The notes under the pieces: generated by a model | Database searches by the model: none | What the model was told of the DNA's origin: nothing | What the model saw: the letters and a program-made list of their open reading frames with translations, nothing else | NCBI RefSeq assembly: GCF_001434255.1 | Contig: NZ_AZEY01000098.1 | Location: forward strand, 1-64,000 | Direction of reading: 5' to 3' | DNA length: 64,000 nt | From: Lentilactobacillus diolivorans DSM 14421 | GTDB taxonomy: Bacteria; Bacillota; Bacilli; Lactobacillales; Lactobacillaceae | Shown: one piece after another, positions 62,223 to 64,000 of the stretch | Position numbering within the stretch: the stretch's first letter is position 1 | How the letters are laid out: every line of letters begins with the position of its first letter | Translations under genes and position numbers: made by a program

Positions 62223-63983
62223 TATTTGTCAGCCTCCTTCCTGATTTGAGATTTGATGATTTCTTGATAAACTTTGTTAGTCTTTCGTAATTCGTCGTGA
62301 GTACCTTTACCAACTAATTTCCCATTATCCAGGACAAGGATGAGGTCGGCATCAGCAACGGTTGCAATTCGCTGGGCAACGATAATGGTGATACTTTTTT
62401 GAATATGGGGATCGTTTCGCAATTCACCCCGTAGTTCAGCATCAGTTTTAAAATCAAGGGCTGAGAAAGAATCATCAAAAATATAAACGATCGCTTGTTT
62501 GACCAATGCTCTGGCAATCGCCAGTCGTTGCCGCTGGCCGCCTGAGAAGTTGCCGCCGCCTTGTTCAACGTGTAAATCCAACCCTTCTGGATCTTCGGCA
62601 ACAAAGTCCTTGGCGCGGGCTAACTCTAAAGCGTGCCAGATCTCATCATCTGTGGCGTCATCTTTTCCGTATCTCATGTTGTCATGTTCCGGTGAATAGA
62701 GTTGCTTTTTGGGGAACCAGAGAAACGGCTTTTCGAAGTTGATCTAATGACATATCAGCAACGTTGGTGTTATCCAATTTGATAGCACCATCTTCAACGT
62801 CGTAAAAACGGGGAATCAGGTTGATTAATGATGTTTTTCCAGACCCCGTCCCACCGATAATGGCAACTGTCTGGCCACTTTTTGCTTGAAAATCAATATC
62901 GTTTAGCGCGGGCATTTCAGCTTTTCGATATCGATACGTGACATGATCAAAAGAAAGGGTGTGGGTTGTGGCATCAGGATTGATTTTCTCAGGGGTATCA
63001 GCCACTTTAAGTGCGGAATGTAAGTTTAAGACTTCTTGAATTCGTTTAGCGGATGCTTGAGCTCTGGGAATGAAAACAAAGACCATTGACATCATCATAA
63101 AGCTCATTAGAATCTGCATGGCGTAAGTCATAAAGGCAATTAAGTTACCAACCTGCATTGATTGGGTGCCAATTAATTTTGCCCCGAACCAGATAATGGC
63201 GATATTGGTCCCGCTCATAATCATGGTCATGACCGGAAAGGCAAGCGCCATTAAAACGTTGACGTTAATGGCATTTTTGGTATAGTCTTGGTTGGCATCT
63301 TCAAATCGATCCTGTTCAAACTGATCTTGTCGGAAGGCTCGGATGACTCGAACACCAGTTAAACCCTCACGAAAAATCCGGTTGATTCTATCAGTCTTTG
63401 TCTGCATTGCCCGAAACATGGGAACGGCAAAGTAAAGTAGAAAACCGATAAAGAGCGCCATAATTGGTAGGACAACCAGGAAGACAGTTGTTAATTGATG
63501 ATCCTTGTTGTAGGCCAGAAAGCTCGCACCAATCAGCATGATCGGTGCCATTAACATCATTCGTAACATGATGATCCCAACGTTTTGAATTTGGACCACG
63601 TCATTGGTAGTTCGAGTGATCAAAGAAGACGTTTCGATCTGATCATATTCATCATTTGAGAAATTGATGACCTTGTGGTAAATGTCGGTTCGCAAATTTT
63701 TCCCAAGCATCTGAGAGGTTCGGGCAGCGAGAAAAACGTTGCAGATCGCCGCGGCAATGCTGATCAGAGAAAAGCCAACCATTTGAATCCCGATTTTCCA
63801 AATGTAGCCAATGTCACCGGTGGCAACCCCGTTATTAACAATGTTGGAAGTTAAACTGGGCAAGGTTAAATTGGCAGTCACTTGAATGGCCATAAAAAAG
63901 ACAGCCCCGAGGACTGCGAGATAGGATATTCGGCCCTTAGCAATTTTTAGCAATGCAGAAAGCTCCTTTCGATTTTCCTTCAT
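62222..63983 (-). pseudogene. heterodimeric ABC exporter partner subunit, frameshifted
   Basis: The upstream part (63983 to 62682) gives six helices and Walker A GGTGSGKT, ending VPQKATLFTGT-stop. The downstream part (62677 to 62222, other frame) resumes MRYGKDDATDDEIW with signature FSGGQRQRLAIARAL and Walker B VYIFDDSFSALD (Asp in place of catalytic Glu, as in the degenerate half of heterodimers). Between GT and DNMRYG two residues (I-x) seen in the partner (GTIYDN) are missing, matching a 5-bp loss near 62684. The ATG at 63983 has no ribosome site; a TTG at 63953, 9 nt behind AAAGGAG, is the likelier start. Confidence 0.8.
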
Positions 63984-64000
63984 TTTTAGAAACCCTATAA

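Overview
The window looks like chromosomal DNA of a low-GC Gram-positive lactic acid bacterium (Lactobacillaceae). The evidence is AGGAGG-type ribosome sites, frequent TTG/GTG starts, helveticin J-family bacteriocin genes, lactobacillus-type secreted proteins sharing a WN...HNLKNYP...GY(V/L) module, a lone ferrochelatase beside an Nramp transporter, and a perfect parS site (56964-56979). The genus cannot be fixed from sequence alone. No rRNA, tRNA or intact insertion sequence was recognised.

Layout. 0.1-7 kb: HdeD-like membrane protein, a DHA2 multidrug exporter with a divergent TetR-type regulator, sfsA, an SDR oxidoreductase, a glycerophosphodiesterase and small secreted proteins. 7-14 kb: a secreted repeat protein, about 1 kb of decayed DNA, then a full-length but solitary type II-A Cas9. 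Two catalytic positions look substituted (RuvC-II Glu to His781; HNH Asn to Ser886), with no cas1, cas2, csn2 or CRISPR array in view. 15-20.4 kb: a complete glycerol-3-phosphate/glycerophosphodiester uptake operon (ugpC-A-E-B) followed by a second glycerophosphodiesterase. 20.6-22.7 kb: a membrane protein and an exporter under twin TGACACAGTGTCA operators. 22.7-42 kb: an accessory region with two helveticin J-like genes (one broken), six paralogous secreted proteins (one frameshifted), a tandem pair of secreted proteins, a BcrA-like ABC transporter divergent from a two-component system, a second ABC pair, unknown membrane proteins and fragments of lost genes. 42-47 kb: a third ABC pair, an SdpI-like protein, an aldo/keto reductase and small unknowns. 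47-58 kb: hemH-mntH, a flavodoxin-like reductase, a nucleotidyltransferase, a paralogous pair of large unknown proteins (one with a nonsense codon), a nucleoside hydrolase, exonuclease III, parS and an Old Yellow Enzyme-type reductase. 58-64 kb: a small alarmone synthetase, a lipoprotein and a heterodimeric ABC exporter, one subunit of which is frameshifted.

Three features run across the window. First, many intergenic gaps hold a 110-bp imperfect palindrome whose arm sequences differ from copy to copy while staying self-complementary, often next to a second GGGACAAAA/TTTTGTCCC hairpin. Second, there is widespread gene decay by single events (a homopolymer slip, nonsense codons, a short deletion). 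Third, there is local paralogue expansion: two glycerophosphodiesterases, six HNLKNYP proteins, two tandem secreted proteins and two 460-480-codon unknowns. The most notable item is the apparently nuclease-dead stand-alone Cas9, kept open over 1376 codons while its surroundings have decayed.
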